A stretch of 64,000 nt of DNA from Galdieria partita (Eukaryota; Rhodophyta; Bangiophyceae; Galdieriales; Galdieriaceae). The notes under the pieces were generated by a model, which worked only from the letters and a program-made list of their open reading frames with translations, was not told the origin of the DNA and did not search any database. Of this stretch, positions 1-11,981 are shown one piece after another (within the stretch, counting starts at the first letter, position 1; the number at the start of each line of letters is the position of its first letter). The translations under genes were made by a program, and so were the position numbers. The stretch lies in contig BQMJ01000023.1 of NCBI GenBank assembly GCA_025991245.1, positions 25,001-89,000 of the forward strand. The letters are read 5' to 3'.

Positions 1-565
1 CTCTGGCTTCATCCTACTCAGGCATAGTTCACCATCTTTCGGGTCCCAACATAACAACTACTTTGCCTTTCAAAAAATATTGAAAGGAAGCGAGTTGCAT
101 TCGTTTTCATAAAATAAAAACAAAATCACTCTACAAAAAAAATTTTATTTTTTTTTTATCGCTTGCACTGCGTAGATTCAAAGATACTTCTTCTTCTACT
201 CGCTGTCATGTTAGACTCCTTGGTCCGTGTTTCAAGACGGGTCGAAATCTACCATAAGGATCCATGTTCTCTTAAAAACCCTTGCGGGGATATAAAACAT
301 AGTCTAGTAAATAGAGTCACAATTCACAGACTCTACATTCTTCTCAATGGAAAAATATAGGCAACTTGAATCAGACCTTTCATTCACTATACACCATGTA
401 CATGGACCATCCAAATGGAAATACCAACATTCATTTCTCTTTCTTTTTGTCGAGAAATCAACTAGGATTTCCTTGGATTGCTTTTTCAATAAAATAATGG
501 TAGATTGCGCTTCCCTCTCAACGGTTTCAAGTACTATTGCACTCTCTTTTCAAAGTTCTTTTCAT

Positions 566-597
<32 letters not shown>

Positions 598-952
598 TCT
601 CTTTCATATTTAGCCTTGGATGATTTATAACACCCAAGCAAATTAAGGCTGTACTACCAAACAACCCGACTCTAACAAATTCTAGTATCGTAACGCATAA
701 ATTACAAAGAAAAAGATAAACGGGATTCTCACCCTCCATGATATTCCATTCCAGGAAATTTGCTTTTTCTTTTATGCAAATACTAGAAGCGTATTTTACT
801 ATACATCTCCTTTACAGTTAAATTGTAAAGGATTCTCATATTGGGCTTTTCCCACTTCGCTCGCCGCTACTAGGGGAATTCCAGTTGGTTTCTTTTCCTC
901 CGCTTAATGATATGCTTAAGTTCAGCGGGTAGCCTCATCTGATTGGAGGTCT
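1..952 (-). rRNA. 28S (LSU) rRNA, 5' part, runs off the left edge
   Basis: Reverse-complement reading gives the conserved start of the large-subunit rRNA: the stretch around 905-945 is the universal 5' LSU segment (…CCCGCTGAACTTAAGCATAT…). The left edge holds the D1/D2 core (GGGACCCGAAAGATGG on the minus strand at about 31-46). Expansion segments between about 60 and 850 are AT-rich. Transcription runs towards coordinate 1 and the gene continues outside the window. The 5' end is placed only to within about 10 nt. Confidence 0.93.
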
Positions 953-1471
953 CTTTATAAAGTCATTGGTTTGTGAATACTAGATGATATCTATGAATCC
1001 AAAAAAAGGAAGAAATCTAGTTTCTTTTGGAGAAAAAAACTTGAAAAATGGATACAATGATTGACAATGTGGATTGGAAATAATCCATCATAATTGTATA
1101 CATGCATACCGATTCAAATTTTTCCTTTCAAAAAAAACTAGTATTGTTTTTCTTTCAATCACAAGTGCAAAAGAACTCACAACATGTATTTTTCAATGCT
1201 TGTCTTGAGCCAATGCAATGTGATCCAAAAAAAACACGATTCATAAAATCATCCAGTATATTTATTTCATTTCTTTCCTTCTTGTTGAAAAACTCGATAA
1301 ATTCTCATAAAATACTCGAGAAAAAGAAAAATCAATCACACAATTGACATTTCAAAAATAGAGAAATTTCAATCATGTGGTCCATGATTTCTCTTTTCAT
1401 TCAAGTACCTTACAATATTCTATCAAGTAGTTTCCATTCCATTTTTTTTCAAATAAAATGATTTTGGTTCA
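953..1471 (-). other. ITS2 spacer
   Basis: Spacer between 5.8S and 28S rRNA, defined by its two flanking genes. It is very AT-rich, with long A and T runs. Open frames on the plus strand here are chance. Confidence 0.85.
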
Positions 1472-1636
1472 AGACACTCCAACAGATGTGCTTCCAAGAA
1501 AATAAATTCACTTGAAAGCGCAACTTGCGTTCAAAGATTCAATGATTCACGAAAACTTGCAGTTCACACTACATTTCGCTTTTTGCCGCGTTCTTCATCG
1601 TAAAGAGAACCGAGATATCCACCGTTGAGAGCTTTC
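1472..1636 (-). rRNA. 5.8S rRNA
   Basis: The minus strand carries the near-invariant 5.8S core: CGGTGGATATCTCGGTTCTC, then the GATGAAGAACGC block, then TGAATCATTGAATCTTTGAA. The gene ends in the GTTGGAGTG region that pairs with the 28S 5' end. The length of about 165 nt is normal. Ends are approximate. Confidence 0.93.
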
Positions 1637-2030
1637 GATTTTATCAATTGTTGTTGATTTCTTTTCTGTTTTGTTTTACTTGCAAAATGGAGACAAATAG
1701 AGAAAATATATATATCCAAGGGATATATAAAAATTCTATGATTCTTTCAAAGAAGAAATAAAAAGAAAAAGAAAATGATTTATTTCTCTCTCTCTTTTCT
1801 TTCTCCTTTCTTCAATGCACAGGGTGGTTATATATATAGAGATATAATGTGAATACAAAAATAAAAATAATCAAGAAATACAACAGATTTCAAAAAAAAC
1901 AAAAAAAGATAGAAAAATAAAAAATATTATTTCTATCCTCTACCTTTTCTCTGCCCCTTTCGTAAATCCAACTTGTACCCTCAATCACTCTTTTCACTCT
2001 TGCATCCCACATCTACCTTCTCATACTGTG
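1637..2030 (-). other. ITS1 spacer
   Basis: Spacer between 18S and 5.8S rRNA, bounded by the two genes. It contains pyrimidine-rich and TA-repeat stretches (about 1700-1850) and no gene. Confidence 0.85.
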
Positions 2031-2089
<59 letters not shown>

Positions 2090-2167
2090 CAATAAGGTTC
2101 AACGTACTTCCCATAATATCCATTTTCAAAAAAATAAATATCACAGTCCGTACGCTTCACCGGATCG

Positions 2168-2215
<48 letters not shown>

Positions 2216-2662
2216 TTCAACGCAAGTTGATGACTCGCGTTTACAAGGAATTCCTCGTTCATAAATACAGTTACAGTATTCAATCCCAAGCACGATGCAA
2301 GTTAAAAGATTACCTAGATTCCTTTCAGAATAGGTTATTGTTCACTCTTTGACTGCATCAGTGTAGCCCGCGTGCAGCCCAGGACATCAAAGGGCATCAC
2401 AGACCTGTTATTGCCTAAAGCTTCCATCCGTGAAAAACGAATAGTACCTCTAAGAAGTAGACAATATTCTAGAAAAAAAATATGGCTACTAGTTAGCAGG
2501 AAAAGGTCTCGTTCGTTAACGGAATTAACCAGACAAATCACTCCACCAACTAAGAACGGCCATGCACCACCACCCATTCAATCATGAAAGAGCTATCAAT
2601 CTGTCAATCATAAAAATGTCCGGACCTGGTAAGTTGCCCCGTGTTGAGTCAAATTAAGCCGC

Positions 2663-2710
<48 letters not shown>

Positions 2711-3865
2711 ACTTGCGACCATACTCCCCCCAGAACCCAAAATCTTTGGTTTCCCGGAAAAAAAGGATGTACGATTCTATTTCAGTACACCATCTTTTAG
2801 ATGGCAACGTTTATGGTTAAGACTACGACGGTATCTAATCGTCTTCGATCCCCTAACTTTCGTCCTTGATCAATGGGTATATCCTTGCCAAACGCTTTCG
2901 CATCCGTTCGTCTTCCAAAAATCCAAGAATTTCACCTCTGACTATGGAATACAAATGGCCCCAACTACCCCTATTGACTTGAAAAGATTCAATACTCTCC
3001 TACTCAAGTATAAAATCTTATAATTGCCTATTATACCATGCTACGCTATCCTTTCAAATGAAACGCTTGAAACACTCTAATTTTTTCACAGTAAATAAAA
3101 ATAAAAATAATAAACAATCAATCAAGATCATTATCATTCTCATTTCAATATGAGCATAGCAGTATCATCTTTTTCAAAAAAAAAAAGAAAATCACTGCTA
3201 TCACTCACAATTCCGACTACGGGCGTTTTAACTGCAACAACGTTCGTGTACGCTATTGGAGCTGGAATTACCGCGGCTGCTGGCACCAGACTTGCCCTCC
3301 AATCGTTACTCCTTTCAACTTTTAAATCAAAGTCATGCCAATAAGATAACATATCAATGCTATCTATCGGTATTTCTTGTCGCTACCTCCCTGTGTCAGG
3401 ATTGGGTAATTTGCGCGCCTGCTGCCATCCTTGGATGTGGTAGCCATCTCTCAGGCTCCCTCTCCGGAATCGAACCCTAATTCCCCGTTACCCGTCAACA
3501 CCACGGTAGGCCTCGATCCTACCGTCAAAAGTTGATAGGGCAGAAATTCAAACAATGCGTCAATAGTTCAATTACTATCAATCCACAAAATTATCATGAT
3601 TCAACCGTTAAACATTTTACAAACGTAAAATGTTCAAGTAGGATCACTAATAAGTGCATGTCCAAAAAAGTGAAAACTTTCTTGAACTACGGCATGTATT
3701 AGCTCTAGCATTACTAGGGTTATCCATATAACTCGGAAACATTGTGTAGATTATAACTGTTTTAATGAGCCATTCACAGTCTCGCCATCAGTGTGGCTTA
3801 TACTGGCATTTGCATGGCTTAATCCTTGAGACAAGCATACGCGACCCGCAGGATCAACGGGGTAT
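2031..3865 (-). rRNA. 18S (SSU) rRNA, complete
   Basis: The minus strand reads from a 5' helix-1 region at about 3861 to the universal 3' end GTAGGTGAACCTGCGGAAGG at about 2038-2057. Conserved internal blocks are present, including the 530-loop GCCAGCAGCCGCGGTAATTCC near 3280 and the GAAACTTAAAGGAATTGACG segment near 2700. The length of about 1835 nt is normal and no intron is evident. The extreme 5' end differs from the usual eukaryotic consensus in a paired way (see findings). Confidence 0.95.
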
Positions 3866-6800
3866 CGTGGTGTTCTAAACAACAAGGAAAATAAACCAAA
3901 AAAATGATATTGACATATATGAGAACAATGCAATCAATGCTGAAAATAGAAAATTCAGTTGATCACTTTGACTCTATGCAAATATCATCTCTACGGTTAA
4001 TTCCTTTGTTGAATTCTTCCAAAAAATGGAAGAATGGAAAGTTTCTTTCAATTTCTTCTTTCAAAAAAAGAAAAAATTTACTATTACATCACGTGTAAAA
4101 TGTATTGATTTTTCAATCTATCCATGAAGGTATAGTTGAAATCAATACATAAATACACATTCTATATAAACCTTCCTTTGTTTCATTCCTTTGTCTCATT
4201 TTGAAAAAGACAATTGTTCCAAATACCATATATTCCTTTCATCATGGAATTAATTTAATTGTAAAATCATCCATGAGTTTCGAAATTATATAGTAACTGG
4301 ATGTTTTCTCAAAATAGACAAATAATATAGTCCATTCATCATCAATGAGCGGCGATGACCATCTTTTCAATCAATGATCATACAAGCCTTGTAAATGCTC
4401 ATCAAGATGGAAACTATACTCTCAATAACAACAAAAGCTTTGCCAAATTGGTAGTTTAATACATCAACTCCTATATACTATTTATCTCTTTTCCAAGGAT
4501 GAAAAAATCATCATCAGGAAAACAAGAATAGAAAGACAAAAAAGAGACAAAAGATTTAACATCTCTCACCCTTTTCTCATCTTTTCCCATCTTGTTCACC
4601 ACCCAATGATGATCAATCAATCATCCCCCAATCTTTCAATGAAATCAATGGCAAAGATAAATTACAGGCAATGAAATCAATTCCCCCCAAAAAAATCCAT
4701 TCGATGGGAATTCCAAATTCTTTCATCACCTTCATTTATACATAAAGCCATTCTTCTTCTGCTTCATGCTACTAGTTGTTCTACTAGTGAAAAACTTTTC
4801 TCTTTTTCTTGGCTGTCAAGCCCCTCTTTCAAACCAAAAAATACTACTTAAAAACTAAACAAAATACAAAAAAGCGCGGGCTGGTTAGACCAATCAGATG
4901 GCGACACGTAGCAAATGAAAACTGGAAAAATGGCCTGGACCACAAAAATCCATTCCAATGGCTATTCCATTTCCCTCATTACCTCCTTACCCTATAAAAT
5001 TTTTCAAAAAAATTGTCACGTGTCAACTCTCTCAACTATAAGCTCCTATTTACAGTCAAGCCTTGTGAGAAGAAAAAACCTACCTTGACAATAAAACGAG
5101 TCAATCTTTCCAACTTGCTTTTCCAAGAGTCGCAAACTCCAAAACTCAATTCTTACAACTGGTGTCAACTCCAAAGTCTTTCTTCGCAATGGACATACTT
5201 CATGTTTTAATATAAACGGGACAAGTAATACAAAAAAAAGAACAAAATCATTCCAACAAGATGGTCTACAAACTTAGAAAAGAGTTTGAAAAGATAGACA
5301 ACAAGCACGCCTAGTATCCTCCCCTCTCCATTTCAAGATATAAAACAAACTCCACTACAAAGAAAACAAAAAACTAATAATAACTTAAAATATCTAGAAA
5401 CACTTGGGTCGGTAAATGTATCCAACTTTTCCAGTCACGAGTTAACTTGTCTCGTGAAAAAAAGCTACAACATTTCTTCAACAATTGCTTCTTATGTTCT
5501 CGTCTCCTAACGAGTTTCAAGAAATTTCATAGGCTTCCTGTCTTTATCTTGTTACATTCATAAAACAACTATCTCTAGAAACTTTTCAACAAGTAGAAAA
5601 TCCCAAGCTCTTCTTCGTTTCTCATTCAAAATGTTTCTGCGCAAAACTTGAAATGATTTTCACTAGTGTAGAAGGTGGGGTCAAGTTGCTCTAGTTACTT
5701 GGAATACAAATATTTGGGTTTACTTATCTGACATATCGTTCTGAATTGTACTTGAAAAGATTGAATTGTGTATCTTGCATATCAACTAAGTTTCGTTGTT
5801 TGTCCAAAAAAGTTAAAAGAGAGAAATCTTGAGAGTTGAAAACACTTTCAACTTGAGAATACTTGTGACAATCTGTCTCTGTCTCTCTCTCTCTCTCTTT
5901 GTATATATTTGTTCGACATTATAGCCAACAAACTTACATAGATAGAGTTGTGTTGAAGAAATGGAAAACTTTATCGTTCTTCAGCCCTGGTTGAACTTTG
6001 TGAGCACAAATATTCTCTTTCCATTGAATACAAATAATATTCCAATCATACTGTGTAAAGAAGCAATTCTGTAGATGCAACTGTGTTTGGTTAAAGCTGA
6101 AAAATTCTCTCCTAGGAGAGAAAACTTAGCAAAAGATGTTTGAAACCTCTTGATCAACAACTCCACACATATTTTCAACTAGTTTATGTGCTCTGTTTCC
6201 TAGTCAAAACTAGAATAAGAATACAACTTTTTCCATATAAACCCTTGATTCTCTTCTTCAAACAAACCAGTAAAACTCGAATACACAAAAAAAGAAAAGT
6301 CTCTGTTCTCTTCCAAATCACAACAATCAAACTTGTCAGAAAAAGCTTTGTACCTTGCACTATTGAACTTTTTCCAAACAAGCCCTATATAAAAATGGTG
6401 GAATTCAAAAGGTTGTCATTCATTTAGAAATAGCCAACCCCTTTTTTCTACATTTCAACCAACGAGTTAATACTTTTATTATAAGAATGTACTGTTCTGC
6501 AGTCTTCAAAGTGTGTAAAATACTTTTGTCAGAACTTCAAGTTGAAAGTTTATCCATTTCAATACTTTTTACTTTGACAACTAGATTCAATCTTGTTCTT
6601 TCATTCAACTCTTCAAAACACAGGAACAGACTGAAAATATTCTCTGCTTCAAAAACATCATAAACTGAAACGAGTTTTTGTTCTCTTTCATCTCTTCAAG
6701 TAAACAAGAAAATATTGAATAGTGATTGAATTTGGATTCAATTCTTTAACAGCTATAGTTGAAAACCAAACAAAACTATCTCGAATAGTTGGATAGACTG

Positions 6801-7058
6801 TTGGTCACCATTGTTCTTTTTTTGGATGGACTTACATGTTTTCATAATTATGAACGTGTTGGGGTATTGGATCATGACATGGATGTAGATCTTTCAATCA
6901 ACAACTACAAGTGTATCAGTTGAGCCAATAGCGACAATCAACTGATATGTCTAGAAATGTGGAATTAAGACCAAGTCGTTGCATTTTCTTCTAGTTCACA
7001 GCTTGTTGCTGGTGAAAATAGAACATTTGTCTTGAAATATTTGAATCTATGAGAAGAA
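3866..7058. other. Gene-poor spacer upstream of the rDNA (IGS / 5' ETS)
   Basis: About 3.2 kb of AT-rich DNA directly upstream of the 18S gene. It should hold the 5' external transcribed spacer and the RNA polymerase I promoter of this unit, but neither can be located by eye. Frames here are short and I recognise no protein domain, tRNA or repeat array apart from one short CT run. Words such as CTTGAAA recur often, which may be base composition. Confidence 0.6.
5876..5899. repeat. CT microsatellite
   Basis: A run of about ten CT dinucleotides in the spacer, with one interruption near its start. It lies in non-coding sequence and has no visible function. Confidence 0.8.
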
Positions 7059-8593
7059 ATGGGTCAATTTGCTTTAACCTCTTCGTTGGATGTTCAGAAG
7101 AGAAAAAATTGGTGGTACAAAATGAAAACTGCAACGTCTCATCATTATGATGATTTTCAGCCTTTTACATTATCTGGCCTGTGCAGTGGGTGAAAATCCA
7201 AGTGGTCAGCTTATTATTCAAGGCTTGCTACTGCAGTTATGTAAGTACGAAATCCAGAAGTAAGTACTTGCGTTTTTACAACAAAATACATCTCAGAACT
7301 CAACTGCCTTGTGAAGTAAGTTCGAGCTATCTTGACTATCACTTTCAATCAATACCTTTTTGTTCTTTGTTTGATCAAGTCGATGGGTTTCAAAAACAAC
7401 GATTTGACCTTCAAGATACTACAGGTGATCAGGTAGTGCGACACATAATGATTTCTTTTCAATCAATGGAGAACTATTATACAGTCTAATTTCTTCTCTC
7501 TTTTGTATGGTAAAAAGAAGAGATTCGACTATGCGAAAATATATGACGACTTGTAGAAGAACGCAGTTAGAATTGCTCTCCCTTTCAACTTTAGAGATCC
7601 ATGATATTGTGGATCATTTGGAGAAGAGTTTGTCTTATTCCTTCTCCAGTAAAAGCCTATCACTCGAGTATACTGGCTCTACAAGCAGTTGTTACGGAAC
7701 TTTGTTTTTGGCACAACGCAAGGTTAAAGGAACCCTTTTCTCTTTAACCAAGTAGAGGTCTGCGATGGTCTCGACTCAGTATCTCGTATTGCGTCCTTGT
7801 GATGCTCATTCCTTTCCTATGTACTTGTGTTCTCGAAGACAGAAAACATTTGTTGGATATCTGCTGCTGTTCTCATTCTCATTGGTTTACTGTAGGATGA
7901 CACTAAAATGTATATAAAGTGTTGATGCCGAAGATACAGAGTCATTGTGAAAGAAATTTCCATAAAGAATCTTGAGAGAGAGAAAATACTTGTGAAAACT
8001 CTTTATTCCAATTTTGAAAGCTCTCCAAGTGCCAGGATAATAGTTAAAAAAGTTTATTTGCATTTTTCAGACAAGTTTCTATATAATGCTTTCATCTGTT
8101 GTATCAGTTTACTTTTGAATGAAGACTTGTAGCCTCTTAAAACTTGCAAGTTTTGTTTCAATTCTATAGGACTCACGCTCAGTTATCTCTACTTATTGTG
8201 CACTATCTTAAGGACTGTTCGAAGAAACCATACGTTAAGAAAACCCTTTGGATTATGTTGAAAAAGCTGAAATTGGTCAAGCATTCGTTTGTCTACATGA
8301 TCGAAAAGTTTGAAAACAGCGAACTGTGCCACAAGTTGTGCGTAATAAATAGTTCAAAACATTGCGAAAAACTTGGACAATCGTTATTTTTCAAAAAAAT
8401 TCCGCCATCCAAGAAAGAAGAAGCTCTAAACTTGAGCTGCTTCTATTCTCAAAGTAAGTTAGTCCAAACCAGCACAAGTACAGTTTGTCAGAAAGCAGGT
8501 AGAAATAGTAAAACTTTGAAACAGTTTTGTATTCAACAAAATGTCACAATAACGGTGATATTTGCTGAGTTCCGGCACGTTCATAACGAATAA
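7059..8593 (+). other. Unresolved plus-strand coding candidate, probably multi-exon
   Basis: Several open stretches on one strand suggest a split or decaying gene. An ATG at 7059 opens 44 codons (start MGQFALTSSLDV) before a GTGAAA that could be a splice donor. Further open stretches lie at about 7181-7489 and 7507-7755. A 149-codon frame at 8147-8593 follows an acceptor-like TTCTATAG at about 8163-8170; it is rich in Lys and Ser (e.g. KKPYVKKTLWIMLKKLKLVK). A run of 149 codons is unlikely by chance at this base composition. I could not build a consistent exon chain and recognise no domain. It may be a real orphan gene, a pseudogene, or partly chance. Confidence 0.3.
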
Positions 8594-8619
8594 AGAGAAT
8601 TGTCCATACTTTCTTAGTA

Positions 8620-8685
8620 GGCTAGGCTGGAAATATCGTTCTTTCTTTCTACGTCGTCTTCGTTCATTCCTTGACAGCCTAGCCT
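8620..8685. repeat. 11-bp perfect inverted repeat with 44-nt loop
   Basis: AGGCTAGGCTG at 8620-8630 is repeated as its exact reverse complement CAGCCTAGCCT at 8675-8685. The stem is GC-rich in an AT-rich setting. It lies between the end of the unresolved candidate and the phosphoribosyltransferase gene. It could be an RNA hairpin in a 3' untranslated region or a small structured RNA; function unknown. Confidence 0.7.
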
Positions 8686-8863
8686 TTCGGTACAAGGAAA
8701 ACCGATACTTTTACAACTAAACCAATAATAAAACCTAGTTGGACTTTATAATTTCTCCTTAATACATAGCTCAACTTTCAAATAGCAAAATTAAAGTGCA
8801 GACCACCCAAAAAATTGTATAATAGCTTCTATAGCCCTGTTATGGAAAAATGTTGTCGCTGGG

Positions 8864-9664
8864 ATGTATTTAGGACGTTATGATTCTATGCAGTCTTGTT
8901 TCAGTCCCGCTCGGACTTTAAGGAAACAAAGACTTGGGTTTCAGTCACTTTCTGTTCTACAAAAATGCTCAAACTGTATTCATTCACTGCATCGCTGGAG
9001 ACTCTCTATTTGCTCGAGGAAGTTTTCTCGACCCAAGTACTACACCCAACCTGTCCGAGGCAACTTCAGAGTACCAATATTAGTTACTTCGTCCTCCGAT
9101 GAAAAATTTCAAAAGGAAACAAGTTGTAAGAATACGGATATCTCGGAACTTACAAGGGATCAGCTGCCTACCGAGCAGCTTTCGTGGGAAGACGTAGAAA
9201 GACTTACCTGTAACCTGGTGGACAAAATTAAGGAAGAAAACTATATCTTTGATGCTATTCTTGCCGTTACAAGAGGTGGTCTAGTTCCTGCCACGATTGC
9301 TGCCGAATCTCTAGAGCTTCGAACAGTTTTTGTCGCTACTGTAATCTTTTATGGTGACAGAGGTGACCCTTTTTATGGCTTGGCAGAACCGCGTATTTTG
9401 TTTTTTCCAGAAAATGCATCACTCAAAGGTAGAAGGGTTCTTGTTATTGATGATGTATGGGATACAGGTAGAACTTGCAAAAAGGTAGCTGAAAGATGCT
9501 TAAGATCAGGAGCCGAATGCAAAACTGCTGTGTTACATTACAAACCTTCTCGAAGTCAGTTTTCAGATTCAATGCCCGATTTCTTTTCTGTCACTACTGA
9601 TAGATGGATTGTGTATCCTTGGGAACTGCATTCACCTGTGACACGACAACTTATGCCTACCTAA
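8864..9664 (+). CDS. Phosphoribosyltransferase, COG2236 (Hpt1-like) type, with N-terminal extension
   Basis: A single exon of 266 residues. Residues 194-204 (VIDDVWDTGRT) are the type I PRTase 5-phosphoribosyl-diphosphate binding loop. The upstream TRGGLVPA segment and the C-terminal WIVYPWE motif are typical of the archaeal and bacterial COG2236 family of purine-base phosphoribosyltransferases, rather than of eukaryotic HGPRT. These enzymes join a purine base to PRPP in salvage; the base used cannot be read from sequence. The first 85 or so residues are Ser/Arg/Lys-rich with few acidic residues, so an organellar leader is likely. The start is the first in-frame ATG. The next gene begins 583 bp downstream on the same strand. 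Confidence 0.85.
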   Translation: MYLGRYDSMQSCFSPARTLRKQRLGFQSLSVLQKCSNCIHSLHRWRLSICSRKFSRPKYYTQPVRGNFRVPILVTSSSDEKFQKETSCKNTDISELTRDQLPTEQLSWEDVERLTCNLVDKIKEENYIFDAILAVTRGGLVPATIAAESLELRTVFVATVIFYGDRGDPFYGLAEPRILFFPENASLKGRRVLVIDDVWDTGRTCKKVAERCLRSGAECKTAVLHYKPSRSQFSDSMPDFFSVTTDRWIVYPWELHSPVTRQLMPT

Positions 9665-10247
9665 GTGTGTTATTCCATTTGCTTATTCTGTTAGTTGTGA
9701 AAGTCACACTCTGAATTTTGTGTGCTTGGTTCTTCTTCTTGAAAACAGTAATTTTGATTTCATGAATTGGTTAGATTCTCTATTGAAGGATAAAATCCCC
9801 GTTTCTGATTGACTGCTTCCTCAGATTTGTATCCTCTTGTCACAGTCAAGTATGTTTTATTCTGGAAATTTATGAAAACAACACAACAAATTGAGAAGAT
9901 CTTTATAGTCCCATTTAAAGGTGCAATTTAGTTGCTACTTTCTTCTATGCTTTTAGCCGCTTTGTGTTCCGTATTTCTATATATAGTTATAATTCTTGTA
10001 GTGATTGGACAACATCGATTCATTTTAACATGACCTGCACACAAAATACAGCGAGCAGTAAGCCAACTCAGTGAGACAGCAATTTCTCACATAGATGACA
10101 TTTCTTCGAAGCTTTGTAAGTTGAGAGCAGTTTTGCTTATTTTTTCAATGCAAAATAGCGCAGAATGGTCAGTACAAATAAGATGAGTGCTTTCCAAGTG
10201 TTCCTTTCATTGAAGCTCAAGTATGATAGAAAGATTCGCGAATTGAA
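9665..10247. other. Intergenic stretch
   Basis: 583 bp between two plus-strand genes. I see no coding frame, tRNA or repeat. It presumably holds the 3' end of the phosphoribosyltransferase mRNA and the promoter of the ELP3 gene. Confidence 0.5.
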
Positions 10248-11981
10248 ATGTCACGGAACAATTTGGAAATTTTACAAACGATGGAATTGTTACAAGTAAG
10301 TGACGAACAAGTTGTCACTCGTGAGAAACTTCGAGTTCTTGATAAGGAGACTTCAGAAGTTTCTCCACATGTTGCTCGAATGACTGCCATTTCAGAACTA
10401 GTAACAGATATAAGGACGCTTTTTGAAGAAGGGCAACCCATCCATTTACAAAAGCTAATCTCAAACGTTTCCAAGAAGTATTCCCTTGAGGAGTTTCCAA
10501 AACTCATGGAGATTCTCGCAGCTGTTCCGAACGACCTGAGGCCAAAACTGTACCCAGTATTAAAGGCGAAACCTGTGCGTACTGCTTCAGGAATCGCAAT
10601 CGTTGCCGTTATGAGTAAGCCCCATCGTTGTCCTCATATTGCAACAACGGGAAATATATGTATATATTGTCCAGGAGGTCCAGATTCAGACTTTGAGTAC
10701 TCCACTCAAAGCTATACTGGATATGAGCCCACCAGTATGCGCGCAATTCGGGCACGTTATGATCCTTATCTTCAGGTGAAAAACCGAGTTGAGCAACTGA
10801 GAGGTTTAGGCCATTCCGTAGATAAGGTTGAATTTATTCTTATGGGTGGAACGTTTATGTCACTCGATTCAGAATATAGGGACTATTTTATTCGTAACTT
10901 GCATGATGCACTTTCTGGTCATCATTCTAGAGATACATATGAAGCTGTCATGTACTCGGAAAGAAGTAACCAAAAATGCATCGGTTTAACTATCGAAACT
11001 CGTCCCGACTTTTGTCATCGACCCCATTTAAGTGCTATGCTGTCTTATGGATGCACGCGCTTGGAAATTGGTGTCCAAAGTGTTTTTGAAGATATAGCAA
11101 GAGATACCAATCGTGGTCATTCTGTTCAAGCAGTTTGTGACTGCTTTTGTTTAGCAAAAGATGCTGGTTTTAAAGTGGTTGCGCATATGATGCCTGACTT
11201 ACCTCGGACTGGCTTCGAACGAGACATGGAAAGTTTTCGTGAATTTTTTGAAAACCCATCTTTTCGAACCGATGGCTTGAAGATATATCCAACCTTAGTC
11301 ATTCGAGGCACTGGCCTTTATGAATTATGGAAAGTAGGAAAATATAAAAATTACCCACCAGGAGTTTTAGTGGAACTTATTGCACGAGTTTTGGCTATGG
11401 TTCCTCCGTGGGTACGAATCTACAGAATCCAACGAGATATTCCTATGCCTTTGGTTTCCTCTGGAGTAGAAGTTGGTAATGTGAGGGAGTTAGCTCTTGC
11501 AAGGTTACGGGAGCTAGGCCTATCATGTCGTGATGTGCGTACACGAGAAGTAGGAATTCAACAGACACATTTTCAAATCGTTCCAGAATGTGTTGAATTG
11601 GTTCGTCGTGATTATGTGGCGAACGGTGGATGGGAAACTTTTCTTTCTTTTGAGGATGTCGCACAAGACATTCTTGTGGGTCTATTGAGACTGCGAAAAT
11701 GCAGTTCGCTTGCTTTTCGTCCGGAACTTACAGAGGTCCCTAGTTCAATAGTGCGTGAACTTCACGTATATGGAACTGTGGTTCCGGTGCATGATCGAGA
11801 TCCAACCAAGTTTCAACATCAAGGATTTGGGAGACTGCTGATGGAAGAAGCGGAAAGGATAGCGCTGGAAGAACATTGCTCAGAAAAACTTGCAGTTATT
11901 TCAGGAATCGGTACCCGTAATTATTATAGGAAGCTGGGTTATGTGCTTCAGGGTCCATATATGGTAAAATATTTGAAATAG
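10248..11981 (+). CDS. ELP3: Elongator complex protein 3 (ELP3), radical-SAM tRNA acetyltransferase
   Basis: An intronless 577-residue protein matching the whole Elp3 family. The radical-SAM cluster ligands are Cys128, Cys138 and Cys141, followed by the Elp3 hallmark [19 protein letters not shown] and the RARYDPY segment. The C-terminal GNAT domain carries the acetyl-CoA motif QHQGFG at 523-528. Elp3 is the catalytic subunit of Elongator, which makes the cm5U family of modifications at the tRNA wobble uridine. The length is close to the usual 550. The start is the first ATG; a second Met at residue 12 is possible. Confidence 0.97.
   Translation: MSRNNLEILQTMELLQVSDEQVVTREKLRVLDKETSEVSPHVARMTAISELVTDIRTLFEEGQPIHLQKLISNVSKKYSLEEFPKLMEILAAVPNDLRPKLYPVLKAKPVRTASGIAIVAVMSKPHRCPHIATTGNICIYCPGGPDSDFEYSTQSYTGYEPTSMRAIRARYDPYLQVKNRVEQLRGLGHSVDKVEFILMGGTFMSLDSEYRDYFIRNLHDALSGHHSRDTYEAVMYSERSNQKCIGLTIETRPDFCHRPHLSAMLSYGCTRLEIGVQSVFEDIARDTNRGHSVQAVCDCFCLAKDAGFKVVAHMMPDLPRTGFERDMESFREFFENPSFRTDGLKIYPTLVIRGTGLYELWKVGKYKNYPPGVLVELIARVLAMVPPWVRIYRIQRDIPMPLVSSGVEVGNVRELALARLRELGLSCRDVRTREVGIQQTHFQIVPECVELVRRDYVANGGWETFLSFEDVAQDILVGLLRLRKCSSLAFRPELTEVPSSIVRELHVYGTVVPVHDRDPTKFQHQGFGRLLMEEAERIALEEHCSEKLAVISGIGTRNYYRKLGYVLQGPYMVKYLK

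Noticed and set aside
2028-3933. Protein frames of 60-81 codons across the rRNA region.
   Set aside because: They lie within 18S, 5.8S or spacer sequence, which is identified with high confidence.
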